Shown: positions 27,158-35,869, counted from the first letter of the stretch. The stretch is 64,000 nucleotides of DNA from Streptomyces sp. ML-6 (GCF_030116705.1 NZ_JAOTIK010000001.1:2561001-2625000); one strand, 5' to 3'. Notes: generated by a model not told the origin, from the sequence alone. Numbers and translations are program-made.

Positions 27158-28758
27158 TCAGCACCCTGGCCCGGATGGAGGCCGTGGAGAGCGGCCGGGC
27201 GCAGCCGTTGACGACGGTCCGGCACCGGCATCTGACCGACCGGCCGCTCGTCCTGGTCCCGCTGACCACGGCCGGTGAGGCCGGTGCCCCGCTGGGCGCG
27301 CTCGTCGGGACGGACCGGGAGGCCCCCCGGCTGCTGGCGGTCCCGCAGCCGCGCGACCGGGACCTGCGGTTCGCGTTCCTCGCCGAGCTGGCCGAGGCGG
27401 TGCTGCCGCACCTCGAGGCGTACGAGGACGTCGTCGAGCCGGCCGAGCGCAACGAGACCGATCCGGCGACCGGGAAGAAGGTCAAGGTCGAGGTCGAGCT
27501 GTGCGCGGACGCGCCGCAGTTGATCGTGCCGAGCCGGGCGGGCGTGGAGTTCGTCCGGCTGCTGGGCCGTTCCATGCGGTTCCGGCGCACGGCCGAGGAC
27601 GACCCCGACGCACCGTATCCCGCACCCGCCCGCGTACCGCTGCTGGGCCGCTGGCTGACGCATTACGGGGAGCGGGCCCGGGTGCCCGGCTCCTCCCTGC
27701 TGCTCGCCGCGACGGATCTGCTGAACCGGCACTGGGCGACCGGGCAGAGCAGCCTGGAGGACCAGCACCTGGGCGCGCTGCTCGCCTGGATCGACGTCCC
27801 GGCGGGCGGCTCGGGGGCGTCGGCGGCGCTGCGTGCGGAGCGGGAGCGGGACGAGGAGGGCCAGTTGTGGTGCCCGCCGGCCGGTCCGGCCACGGACCCG
27901 GCGTTCGACAACCGGCTGCTGGCGCCCGCCATCGAGCGGTACGACCGGGCCCGCACCGCGCTCGCGGCGGCCGAGGACGGTCTCGCGGCCGATGCCCTGC
28001 TCGCCGGGGTGACCGCCGCCGAGCGGGAGATCAGGGCGTTGCTGGCCGGGGTGATGCGGCCGGCGTGGGACGCGGTGTGGCGGGGGCTCGACCTGCTGCG
28101 GGGGCTGCCCGAGGGGGCCCGGGTCGAGGACCGCTGGACCAGGGACCGCTGGTCGTTCACCGGTCACCGGGACCGGGTGCGCTCCGGCGAGCCGCCGCAG
28201 CCGCGCCGGGACGACGCGGTGACGGCGGCACAGAAACTGGCCTCGCGTGAGACGGCGCAGGCCCAGCTGGAGGCCCAGGAGGCGTTGGACGATCCGCTGG
28301 TGCTGGCCGGCCGACGGCTGGCCGGGGAGGCGTTCGTGGGCGAGGTGACGGAGGTGGTGATGGCGTACAGCGAGTCCAGGCGCCCCTCCCCGCGCCCCCT
28401 GGTCACGGTGCGCACGGACGAGCGTCCGCATCTGGGCGAGCGCACCAAGGTGTACCGCTCGCTGGACGGCAGGCCGCAGACCGCCGAGTTCGTGGCGTAC
28501 GCCGAACCGGAGGACGGGGGCGCGCCGTCGCTGGTGCTGCGGGTCCTCGACCGGATGGGCCGGAGCAAGGAGCCCGCCCCGGGTTCGGTGCCCGAGCCGG
28601 GCGACCGGATCGCCTGGACCCTGTTCGAGCACGACCAGCGCGGCGGCCCGAAGCTGCCGGACCCGGAGGAGACGCCCTGGACGCACGGCGGTCCGCCGGG
28701 CGCGGCGGCCGGGCACGCCGAGCATCCCGACCCGGTGACCGCGGAGGACCTGCTGTGA
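27148..28758 (+). CDS. Unrecognised 536-aa protein between a nuclease and a helicase gene
   Basis: I recognise no known domain. The protein opens with SLISTLARMEAVESGRAQPL, then a region rich in beta strands (LVLVPLTTAGEAGAPLGALV). A long helical middle follows (residues 230-400, with AERERDEEGQLW and RYDRARTALAAAEDGLAADA), and a C-terminal beta-rich domain around LVTVRTDERPHLGERTKVYR. It is soluble, without signal peptide or membrane helix. Its start overlaps the nuclease gene by 10 bp and its stop overlaps the helicase start as GTGA, so the three are translated as a unit. It is likely a scaffold or specificity subunit. Confidence 0.75.
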   Translation: MSLISTLARMEAVESGRAQPLTTVRHRHLTDRPLVLVPLTTAGEAGAPLGALVGTDREAPRLLAVPQPRDRDLRFAFLAELAEAVLPHLEAYEDVVEPAERNETDPATGKKVKVEVELCADAPQLIVPSRAGVEFVRLLGRSMRFRRTAEDDPDAPYPAPARVPLLGRWLTHYGERARVPGSSLLLAATDLLNRHWATGQSSLEDQHLGALLAWIDVPAGGSGASAALRAERERDEEGQLWCPPAGPATDPAFDNRLLAPAIERYDRARTALAAAEDGLAADALLAGVTAAEREIRALLAGVMRPAWDAVWRGLDLLRGLPEGARVEDRWTRDRWSFTGHRDRVRSGEPPQPRRDDAVTAAQKLASRETAQAQLEAQEALDDPLVLAGRRLAGEAFVGEVTEVVMAYSESRRPSPRPLVTVRTDERPHLGERTKVYRSLDGRPQTAEFVAYAEPEDGGAPSLVLRVLDRMGRSKEPAPGSVPEPGDRIAWTLFEHDQRGGPKLPDPEETPWTHGGPPGAAAGHAEHPDPVTAEDLL

Positions 28759-30089
28759 CGGACGTTTTCGACCCGGGCGCGCGGGCCGCGCAGGCGACCG
28801 ACGCGATCCTCGCCGACACCCTCGGCGGTACGTCGCGCGGCATCGTGGTGGACTCCCCGCCGGGCGCGGGCAAGTCGACGCTCGTGGTGCGCGCCGCGCT
28901 CGAACTCGCGGCTGCGGGGCATCCGTTGATGGTGGTCGCGCAGACCAACGCCCAGGTCGACGACCTGGTGGTGCGGCTGGCGGAGAAGGACCCGGGGCTG
29001 CCGGTGGGCCGGCTGCACAGCAACGACTCCGACCCGTACGACAAGGTGCTGGACGGCCTGGCCAACGTACGGAAGTCGGCGAAGGCGGCCGATCTGGCCG
29101 GGCTGGACGTCGTCATCTCGACGGCCGCCAAGTGGGCGCACGTGAAGAACGTGGAGCCGTGGGGGCACGCGATCGTCGACGAGGCGTACCAGATGCGTTC
29201 GGACGCGCTGCTGGCCGTGGCGGGGCTCTTCGAGCGGGCGTTGTTCGTCGGCGACCCGGGGCAGTTGGACCCGTTCTCGATCGTGGGCGCGGACCAGTGG
29301 GCGGGGCTGTCGTACGACCCGTCCGCGAGCGCGGTCTCCACCCTGCTCGCGCACAATCCCCAACTGCCGCAGCACCGGCTGCCGGTGTCCTGGCGGCTAC
29401 CGGCGTCCGCCGCCCCGCTGGTCTCGGACGCGTTCTACCCGTACACCCCGTTCCGCAGCGGGACGGGCCACGGCGACCGGCGGCTGTCGTTCGGCGTCGC
29501 GTCGGACGGCTCGGCCCCGGACCGGGTGCTGGACGAGGCCGCGGAGTCCGGCTGGGGACTGCTCGAACTCCCGGCCAGGCACACGCCGCGCACCGATCCG
29601 GAGGCGGTGCGGGCGGTGGCGCTGGTGGTCCGCCGGCTCCTGGACCGGGGCGGCGCGGCGACCAGCGAGCGCTCGCCGGACCCGGTGCCGGTGACGGCGG
29701 ACCGGATCGCGGTCGGCACCGCCCATCGCGACCAGGCGGCGGCGGTCCGGGCGGCGCTCGCGGAGCTGGGCGTGAGCGGCGTCGCGGTGGACACGGCGAA
29801 CCGGCTCCAGGGCCGCGAGTTCGACGTGACGGTGGTCCTGCACCCGCTGTCCGGCCGCCCCGACGCCACTGCCTTCCACCTGGAGACGGGCCGGCTCTGC
29901 GTACTGGCCTCGCGCCACCGGCACGCCTGCGTCGTGGTGTGCCGGGCGGGCGTCACGGAACTGCTGGACGAGCACCCGTCCACGGAGCCGGTGCAGTTGG
30001 GCGTCACGGTGAAGTTCCCGGACGGCTGGGAGGCGAACCACGCGGTGCTGGCGCATCTGGCGGAGCGCCGGGTGACCTGGCGTCCCTGA
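28755..30089 (+). CDS. Compact SF1 (Upf1/DNA2-like) helicase
   Basis: This 444-aa protein has ordered helicase motifs: Walker A PPGAGKST with K40; motif Ia AQTNAQVDDLV; Walker B IVDEAYQ (D142-E143); motif III VGDPGQLDPF; motif V TANRLQGREFDVTVV; and a variant motif VI CVLASRHRHACVVV where TRAR would be usual. It is about half the size of a typical DNA2/RecB helicase and lacks fused nuclease domains, which are encoded two genes upstream. It starts with GTG overlapping the previous stop. DEAY instead of DEAS and the altered motif VI are oddities, but nothing essential is missing. Confidence 0.85.
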   Translation: MTDVFDPGARAAQATDAILADTLGGTSRGIVVDSPPGAGKSTLVVRAALELAAAGHPLMVVAQTNAQVDDLVVRLAEKDPGLPVGRLHSNDSDPYDKVLDGLANVRKSAKAADLAGLDVVISTAAKWAHVKNVEPWGHAIVDEAYQMRSDALLAVAGLFERALFVGDPGQLDPFSIVGADQWAGLSYDPSASAVSTLLAHNPQLPQHRLPVSWRLPASAAPLVSDAFYPYTPFRSGTGHGDRRLSFGVASDGSAPDRVLDEAAESGWGLLELPARHTPRTDPEAVRAVALVVRRLLDRGGAATSERSPDPVPVTADRIAVGTAHRDQAAAVRAALAELGVSGVAVDTANRLQGREFDVTVVLHPLSGRPDATAFHLETGRLCVLASRHRHACVVVCRAGVTELLDEHPSTEPVQLGVTVKFPDGWEANHAVLAHLAERRVTWRP

Positions 30090-30163
30090 CCCGGGCCCGA
30101 CGACTGACGACCAACGACCAACAAACGATGGCCGCCGACCGACGAACGACAAGGAATCACCCC

Positions 30164-30832
30164 GTGCCCGAACCCGCCGTCCCCGCCGTCCCCGCCGACC
30201 CGACCGTCCTGCACCCGATGGCCGGACAGCCTCGGGTGGTGCTGCTGAAGCCCCTGGTGAAGTCCGAGCTGATCGAGGTCGGGGACTTCTCGTACTACGA
30301 CGACCCGGACGACCCGACCGCGTTCGAGACCCGCAACGTGCTGTACCACTACGGCCCGGAGAGGCTCGTCATCGGGAAGTACTGCGCGCTGGCCACCGGT
30401 GTGCGGTTCATCATGAACGGGGCCAACCACCGGATGGACGGCCCGTCCACCTTCCCGTTCCCCTCCATGGGCGGTTCCTGGAGCGAGCACTTCGACCTGC
30501 TGACCGGGCTGCCGAACCGGGGCGACACCGTCGTCGGCAACGACGTCTGGTTCGGTTACGGCTCCACGGTGATGCCGGGCGTGCGCATCGGGCACGGCGC
30601 GATCATCGCCGCCGGTTCCGTCGTCACCTCCGACGTGCCCGACTACGGCATCGTCGGCGGCAACCCCGCCCGCCTGATCCGCATCCGTCACGACGAGGAG
30701 ACCGTCGCCCGGCTCCTCGCCGTCGCCTGGTGGGACTGGCCCGTCGAGCACATCACCGAGCACGTCCGCGCCATCATGTCCGGCAGCGTCGACGAGCTGG
30801 AGAAAGCGGCGTCCGCGCTCCCCCACCGGTGA
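30164..30832 (+). CDS. Xenobiotic (Vat/CatB-type) O-acetyltransferase
   Basis: This 222-aa left-handed beta-helix acetyltransferase has hexapeptide repeats such as LVIGKYCALATGVRFIMNG and VVGNDVWFGYGSTVMPGVRI. NGANHRMDGPSTFPF holds the histidine corresponding to the catalytic base in streptogramin acetyltransferases, and YGIVGGNPARLIR ends the helix. The GTG at 30164 has AAGGAA 7 bp upstream. Family members inactivate streptogramin A or chloramphenicol, but most genomic copies have unknown substrates. It follows the helicase gene by 74 bp, which contains short CGACCAAC repeats, so it may or may not belong to that operon. Confidence 0.85.
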   Translation: MPEPAVPAVPADPTVLHPMAGQPRVVLLKPLVKSELIEVGDFSYYDDPDDPTAFETRNVLYHYGPERLVIGKYCALATGVRFIMNGANHRMDGPSTFPFPSMGGSWSEHFDLLTGLPNRGDTVVGNDVWFGYGSTVMPGVRIGHGAIIAAGSVVTSDVPDYGIVGGNPARLIRIRHDEETVARLLAVAWWDWPVEHITEHVRAIMSGSVDELEKAASALPHR

Positions 30833-30957
30833 CCCGGCCGGGAGGGCCGTACGAACGGCGGTCCGGCCGGGGGCGTGGCGGCCGGGATCCGGGCCCACTT
30901 GCGGGACGTTGGACAATGGAGGGTGGCCGTCCGGCCCATCCGAGGAGGGAACACCAC

Positions 30958-31299
30958 ATGCCACAGCCCGAGCGGAACGAACGGCAGCGGATGCGTCCGG
31001 CGCCCCTGCTCTTCGAGCCGTCGGCGGCCGTCGCCGATCCCGAGCACTTCTTCGACCTGGAGTCGATGGACGACCCGAAGGAGCTGCTGTCCCGCGCCAC
31101 CGAGCTGACCCTGGCGTTCCGGGCCGCGACCGACCGCGCGGTCGAGTTCCAGGCGATCGCCGCCGCCCGGCTCGCCGATCCGCGCCGGTTCGACCGGCTG
31201 ACGACGGCGGACATCGCGGAGCGCGCGGAGTGGACCGAGGACTACGCCAGGAAGATGGTCGAGTTCGGCCGGGGCCTGCTGGGCCGGACGCTCTCCTGA
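30958..31299 (+). CDS. Conserved hypothetical protein (113 aa)
   Basis: This small acidic, mostly helical protein has ADPEHFFDLESMDDPKELLS and a C-terminal WTEDYARKMVEFGRGLLGR. I recognise no domain. A GAGGAGG ribosome site 8 bp before the ATG and typical codon bias support it as real. No signal peptide or membrane helix is present. Confidence 0.75.
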   Translation: MPQPERNERQRMRPAPLLFEPSAAVADPEHFFDLESMDDPKELLSRATELTLAFRAATDRAVEFQAIAAARLADPRRFDRLTTADIAERAEWTEDYARKMVEFGRGLLGRTLS

Positions 31300-31429
31300 C
31301 GGCGTACGACGCCCCCGGTTACGACCTCTGGCATATGCCCGCGCGCAAGATACTCCTTGCCACCCCGCCCTGTCCCGATTTCCGGCAACTCTCGGAATCA
31401 ACTTGATCACTCCCGGTAGACATGGGCGC

Positions 31430-32185
31430 ATGACCGCATGGCTGCCAGACGACACCATCCTCCGTCCCGGCGAGACCCCGCACCACGACGTCGGCGTCCT
31501 GCCCGCCCCGCACCACCGGAGCCCGGTGCATCAGACGTCCCAGGTCACGGCGGCCGGGGCCGCCTGGCTCGCCGGTGCCGCCGCCTATCCGCGCAGCACG
31601 CTGGCCCAGTGGGAGGCCCGCCCCTCCTCGCCCGGGGTGCTGCCGTGCGGATCGGCCTTCGACGTGGTGAACGTGCCCACCCTCTTCGGGCGCCGGATGC
31701 TGGAGCACCTGTGGTCCGACGGTCCGGGGTCCGGCCCCGTCGCCACGCACCGCGGCCGGATGCTGCTGTTCGCCTCCCCCGGCACCGCCCAGCGGCTGCC
31801 GTCGCTGCTCGACTGGGAGGAGTGGGGCGGCGGCCCCGGGCCGCGGGCGGCCATGGCCCCGCAGCCGTGGGACGACGAGGGCGCCGAGGCCCCGGGAGGC
31901 ATCGACGGGGACGGTGACGGCAGCGACGGAAAGGTTCCGCCACTGCTCTGCCACGGCACCGGGGACGCGGTCACCGTTCCACCCCTGACCTGCGCACCCG
32001 CCGCTTCCGACCCCCGCTGGGTGGTCGCCCCCGACACCCGTACCCCCTGGCTGCCCGGGCCCGACGTACTGCTCTGGGCCTGTGTGCGGGTGACCAGGTC
32101 GACGCCCTCCGCGACGGCCCGGGAACCGATTTTTCCTCCCGCCGATCAGAGTGCTAAGGTCTACGACGTCAGCAGGCGCCGCTAG
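31430..32185 (+). CDS. Bifunctional primase/polymerase-like protein (no catalytic domain)
   Basis: This 251-aa protein is related to the N-terminal fold often annotated as bifunctional DNA primase/polymerase in actinobacteria. The recognisable pieces are GAAWLAGAAAYPRSTLAQWE, GVLPCGSAFDVVNVPTLFGR, GRMLLFASPGTAQRLPSLLD and the ending WLPGPDVLLWACVRV. A polymerase catalytic set is not visible. An Asp/Gly-rich insert lies around residues 145-165. The ATG at 31430 is chosen over a TTG at 31403. The stop lies 10 bp inside the downstream tRNA-Lys gene, so the last codons overlap the tRNA. Confidence 0.72.
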   Translation: MTAWLPDDTILRPGETPHHDVGVLPAPHHRSPVHQTSQVTAAGAAWLAGAAAYPRSTLAQWEARPSSPGVLPCGSAFDVVNVPTLFGRRMLEHLWSDGPGSGPVATHRGRMLLFASPGTAQRLPSLLDWEEWGGGPGPRAAMAPQPWDDEGAEAPGGIDGDGDGSDGKVPPLLCHGTGDAVTVPPLTCAPAASDPRWVVAPDTRTPWLPGPDVLLWACVRVTRSTPSATAREPIFPPADQSAKVYDVSRRR

Positions 32186-32249
32186 CTCAGTTGGTTAGAG
32201 CAGCTGACTCTTAATCAGCGGGTCCGGGGTTCGAGTCCCTGGCGGCGCA
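32176..32249 (+). tRNA. tRNA-Lys (anticodon CTT), copy 1
   Basis: The acceptor stem is GCGCCGC/GCGGCGC, the anticodon stem GCTGA/TCAGC around loop CTCTTAA gives CTT, and the T arm is GGGTTCGAGTCCC. It is identical over 74 nt to copies at 43606 and 51649. A TAAGGT hexamer 17 bp upstream could be part of the promoter. Its first 10 nt overlap the preceding CDS. Confidence 0.96.
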
Positions 32250-32259
32250 CAGACGGGAG

Positions 32260-32290
32260 AAGCCCCCTCGCGGAAGCGAGGGGGCTTTTT
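32260..32290 (+). terminator. Terminator after tRNA-Lys copy 1
   Basis: AAGCCCCCTCGC pairs with GCGAGGGGGCTT across a GGAA loop, followed by a T run. Confidence 0.85.
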
Positions 32291-32337
32291 CATGCGCGGG
32301 AGAACTGCGGGAAAGCGGAGGAACGCCGCGAAGGGCG

Positions 32338-33579
32338 CTACACGCCGGTGGTGATCCGGACGGTCCAGGCGCCCGACGGGGTCCGGTCCGCGACCTCGAC
32401 CCTGGTGTGCCCGCCGGGGACGCTGTACGCCTCGCCGACCCGCAGCGGGGCGTCCGCGAGCGGGGCGTAGACCGACCGGTCCCCGCAGCCGCCGGTTTCG
32501 GGGTGGGTGTCGATGACCTCGACCGGACCGCCGCCGGACGGGGTCTTGCTGTGCACCCGGTAGAGCAGGACGCCCTCGGTGCAGGTCGTGCTGTCGTTCC
32601 CGGTGGAGCTGCGCGCCTCAACGGCGACAGCGCTGTCCTCGCCGGTCCTGATCACCGCGAGCCGGGTGCCGAGGGAGACGCCCGGGGCGGGCACGGCCGC
32701 CATCGGTTCCAGGGTGATGTCCCGGCTGCTCTGGACGCAGACCACCTGCCTGCGGTCCAGCCAGCCCAGCTTCCACTTGTGCCAGCCGAAGAGATCCGGC
32801 GCGAGTCCGAACTGGCTGCCCATCACGTCCCAGTCGCCGACGTGGGTGTCCCAGTCGCCCTTGCCGTCGGCCGGCCGGTGGTAGAGGTCGGGCAGGTCGA
32901 AGACGTGGCCGGTCTCGTGCGCCAGCACGTTGCGGTCCGGCGGGTGCCGCTCGAAGACGGTGACGACGCGCCGGATGTCCGTGCCGTCGGCGTGCAGCGG
33001 CTCGTCGAAGTTGACGACCTTGGTGGCGTCGGAGTCGACGCCCGGGGCGTCCGGATCGGCGACCAGGTAGACGACGGCGTACCGGGAGAAGTCGACCTGC
33101 GGATCGGCCGCGGCCACCGCGTCGCGCAGATAGGCGCCGCGCCGGCCGTTGTCCCAGTCGCGCCGTATGCCGTAGTGGTCGGACGTCTCGGGCATCCGGA
33201 TCCACTGCCGCAGCGGGTGCGGGCGCAGGGTGAACTTCCCGTACGAGGCGCGCCGGAAGAACTGGGTGGTGGCGGGGAAGTGGTCGGCGGCGAGTTCGCC
33301 GGGGGTGACGGCGGGGCGGTGGTCCGGGAAGGACAGGAAGATCATGACCGCGTCGAGGGGGCGGTCGGGGCGGGGGTAGGCGTCGTTCCAGTCGCTCACG
33401 CCGAGCGAGTGGTGCGCCTCGGTGCGCGGCAGGGCGCACGGGCCCGCCTCGCCGGTGGCGGCCGCGGCAGGTCCGGCGACGAGGGAGGTGGCGGCGAGCG
33501 CCAGAAGAGAGGTCAGGGCCGCGCCCACACCGCGCAGACTCGGCCTCTCCGCTCCCCCGGTTCTGCGCTGACGCGGCAC
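32338..33579 (-). CDS. Secreted M6-like metalloprotease
   Basis: This 413-aa zinc protease has a signal peptide (basic start, then LTSLLALAATSLVAGPAAAA). The zinc motif is HETGH (H221-E-T-G-H225), followed by DLPDLYHR and GDWDVMGS, the Met-turn region of the immune inhibitor A (M6) clan. The domain begins with AVMIFLSFPDHRP, typical of M6. The C-terminal part (RLAVIRTGEDSAVAVEAR and later) looks like a beta-sandwich. The GTG at 33579 has GGAGG 5 bp upstream. Likely role: extracellular protein degradation. It is divergent from cdgA. Confidence 0.85.
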   Translation of the reverse strand: MPRQRRTGGAERPSLRGVGAALTSLLALAATSLVAGPAAAATGEAGPCALPRTEAHHSLGVSDWNDAYPRPDRPLDAVMIFLSFPDHRPAVTPGELAADHFPATTQFFRRASYGKFTLRPHPLRQWIRMPETSDHYGIRRDWDNGRRGAYLRDAVAAADPQVDFSRYAVVYLVADPDAPGVDSDATKVVNFDEPLHADGTDIRRVVTVFERHPPDRNVLAHETGHVFDLPDLYHRPADGKGDWDTHVGDWDVMGSQFGLAPDLFGWHKWKLGWLDRRQVVCVQSSRDITLEPMAAVPAPGVSLGTRLAVIRTGEDSAVAVEARSSTGNDSTTCTEGVLLYRVHSKTPSGGGPVEVIDTHPETGGCGDRSVYAPLADAPLRVGEAYSVPGGHTRVEVADRTPSGAWTVRITTGV

Positions 33580-33962
33580 GTCTACCTCCGGGTGCGAGAT
33601 GCGATCACGCCCCCACCCTGTGATGATTCAGGACTTTCGTCCTGTTGTGCTGCCCCAGTCGAGTCAGCGACCGACCGGACCCCCGATCTTCACGGACAGT
33701 CACAACCAATCATCAAGGCATTGCATGGAAGCAGAAACACTCAAAAACAATCACTTGTGGGCAAATCAGATCGGCGCGCGAATGACCCATGCGAGGCGTA
33801 CGCGAGGCGTGGAAGGGTCGGGGCGCTGGAACGGCCCTGGCCCCTGCCTCTATGCTTCACCAGGCTTTCCCACGCGGTTTCCGCCTGCGGTCGAGGCGGT
33901 CCGCGCGGCGGGCCAGTCCGGCCACACCTGTTCAAAACCGAACTGCACGGCAGGAGCGAACG
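33580..33962. promoter_or_regulatory. Divergent regulatory region between the metalloprotease and cdgA
   Basis: This 383-bp stretch has no gene. The part from 33690 to 33775 is the least GC-rich of the area, with runs such as CTCAAAAACAATCAC, and probably holds the cdgA promoter. I looked for a BldD box because cdgA is a known BldD target in S. coelicolor, but found no convincing TNACNCWGNGTNA match. Confidence 0.5.
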
Positions 33963-35855
33963 GTGAGCGGAACGTCCGAAGGGCCGCAGCCCCCGACGGG
34001 CACGCCCCCCTGTTCCGCGGGGCCGTCGACCACGGAACGTGACCGGCCGTGGCCCCCCGTCGGGGGCTGCGACTCCGAGCCGCACGGCTACCGGGCGGCG
34101 TTCCGGGCCGCCTCGCTCCCGATGGCGGTGGTCGACCGCGAGGGCCTGGTCGTCACCGCCAACGACGCCCTCGGCAACCTCCTCGGCCGCCCCGCCACGG
34201 CGCTGGCCCACCAGTCCGCGGCCGATCTGCTCGACCTGGCGGCGGACGGCCGCACCTGGCACGCGTACCGCGAGGTGCTGCACGGACGGCGCTCCCGGTT
34301 CCGCCGCACCCACCAGCTCAAGCACCCCGACGGCCGCTCGCTGTGGGCCGAGGTCACCGTCGTACCGATGCCGGGCCCGGAGCACGGGACAGGTACGGAC
34401 ACGGGCGCGGGCGGCACGCGGGGGGCCGGGCAGGTGCTGCTCTCCGTCTCGGACATCAGCGACCGGCGCGAGCTGCAGAAACGACTGCGCCACCTCCAGA
34501 TGCACGATCCGGTGACCCGGCTGCCCAACCGGACGCTGTTCTTCGAGCGGCTCACCGCCGTCCTGGAGAACCCCTCCCACCAGGACGACGGCACCGAATC
34601 CGGGAGCGGCCGGGTCGGGGTCTGCTACCTGGACCTGGACGGCTTCAAGGCCGTCAACGACACGATGGGCCACCGGGTCGGCGACCGGCTGCTCGCCGCC
34701 GTCGCCGCGCGGCTCACCGACTGCGCGGAGCAGGAGGGCCCGCGCCGCCCCGGCTCGCACCTCGTGGCCCGGCTGGGCGGCGACGAGTTCGCGATCCTGG
34801 TCGAGGACTCCACCGGTACGCAGCAGCTCACCGACCTGGCCCGCGCGGTGCTCCTCGCGCTCCAGCAGCCCTTCGACCTGGCCGGGCAGCGGCTCTCCGT
34901 GTCCGCGTCGATCGGGGTGGTGGAACGCCCGGTGGCCGGGACCTCGGCCACCGGGCTGATGCAGGCCGCCGACACCACGCTGTACTGGGCGAAGGCGGAC
35001 GGCAAGGCCCGCTGGACGGTCTTCGACCCGGAGCGCAACGCCCACCGGATGACCCGGCAGACGCTCTCCTCGAACCTGCGGCCCGCCGTGGAGCGCGGCG
35101 AGTTCACCATCGAGTACCAGCCGTTGGTCGGCATGGCCGACGGGGTGGTGCACGGGGTGGAGGCGCTGGTGCGCTGGAACCACCCGCAGTTCGGCATGCT
35201 CTCGCCGAATCGGTTCGTCGCGATCGCCGAGGAGGACGGCTCGATCGTCCAGCTCGGCCGGTGGGTGCTCCGGTCCGCCTGCCGCCAGGCCCGGCGCTGG
35301 CAGCTCGACCATCCGGCCGAGCCGCCGTTGTTCATCAGCGTCAATGTCGCCGTGCGCCAGGTCTGGGACTCCGACCTGGTCACCGATGTCGCGGAGATCC
35401 TCGCCGAGACCGGCCTCGATCCGGCACTGCTGCAACTGGAGCTGACCGAGTCCGCGGTGATGGGTTCGGCGGGCCGGCCGCTCCAGGCCCTCCAGTCGCT
35501 CAGCGCCATGGGGGTGCGCATCGCCATCGACGACTTCGGCACCGGCTACTCGAACCTCGCCTATCTGAGCCGGCTCCCGGTCTCCGTGCTGAAGCTGGAC
35601 GGCTCGTTCGTCCGCGGCTTCCGCTACGACGACGGCGCCCATCCGAGTCCGGCCGACGAGACGATCGTCGAGGCGATGGTGCAGCTGGCGCACCGCCTGG
35701 GCCTGACCGTCACCGCGGAGTGCGTGGAGACGGCCGGGCAGGCGGAACGGCTGCGCAGGATCGGCTGCGACACCGGGCAGGGCTGGCTGTACTCGCGCGC
35801 GGTGGCCCCGGAGCGGATCGCCGAGCTGATCGGCAGCGGAAAACTGCCCGCCTGA
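33963..35855 (+). CDS. cdgA: CdgA, PAS-GGDEF-EAL c-di-GMP protein
   Basis: This 630-aa cytoplasmic protein has a PAS domain (about 45-165, FRAASLPMAVVDREGLVVTA), a GGDEF diguanylate cyclase domain (about 180-350, intact GGDEF at 272-276) and an EAL phosphodiesterase domain (about 370-620, E400-A-L and IDDFGTGYSNLAYL). No RxxD product-inhibition site is present at the usual position before GGDEF (PGSH instead). The GTG at 33963 has AGGAG 6 bp upstream. In S. coelicolor CdgA is a BldD-controlled regulator of development, so its nearness to adpA and ornA is notable. Confidence 0.93.
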   Translation: MSGTSEGPQPPTGTPPCSAGPSTTERDRPWPPVGGCDSEPHGYRAAFRAASLPMAVVDREGLVVTANDALGNLLGRPATALAHQSAADLLDLAADGRTWHAYREVLHGRRSRFRRTHQLKHPDGRSLWAEVTVVPMPGPEHGTGTDTGAGGTRGAGQVLLSVSDISDRRELQKRLRHLQMHDPVTRLPNRTLFFERLTAVLENPSHQDDGTESGSGRVGVCYLDLDGFKAVNDTMGHRVGDRLLAAVAARLTDCAEQEGPRRPGSHLVARLGGDEFAILVEDSTGTQQLTDLARAVLLALQQPFDLAGQRLSVSASIGVVERPVAGTSATGLMQAADTTLYWAKADGKARWTVFDPERNAHRMTRQTLSSNLRPAVERGEFTIEYQPLVGMADGVVHGVEALVRWNHPQFGMLSPNRFVAIAEEDGSIVQLGRWVLRSACRQARRWQLDHPAEPPLFISVNVAVRQVWDSDLVTDVAEILAETGLDPALLQLELTESAVMGSAGRPLQALQSLSAMGVRIAIDDFGTGYSNLAYLSRLPVSVLKLDGSFVRGFRYDDGAHPSPADETIVEAMVQLAHRLGLTVTAECVETAGQAERLRRIGCDTGQGWLYSRAVAPERIAELIGSGKLPA

Positions 35856-35869
35856 CCCGGGATCCCGGG
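35856..35869. terminator. Short palindrome between cdgA and the LLM oxidoreductase
   Basis: CCCGGGATCCCGGG is a perfect palindrome immediately after the cdgA stop, between convergent genes. It could serve as a bidirectional terminator, but it is short and has no T run. Confidence 0.35.

Noticed and set aside
25093..30832. CRISPR-Cas locus suggested by the Cas4-like nuclease
   Set aside because: No repeat-spacer array and no cas1, cas2 or effector gene is in the window.
33600..33962. BldD box upstream of cdgA
   Set aside because: Only half-sites such as TGACCC are present at wrong spacing; no TNACNCWGNGTNA match.
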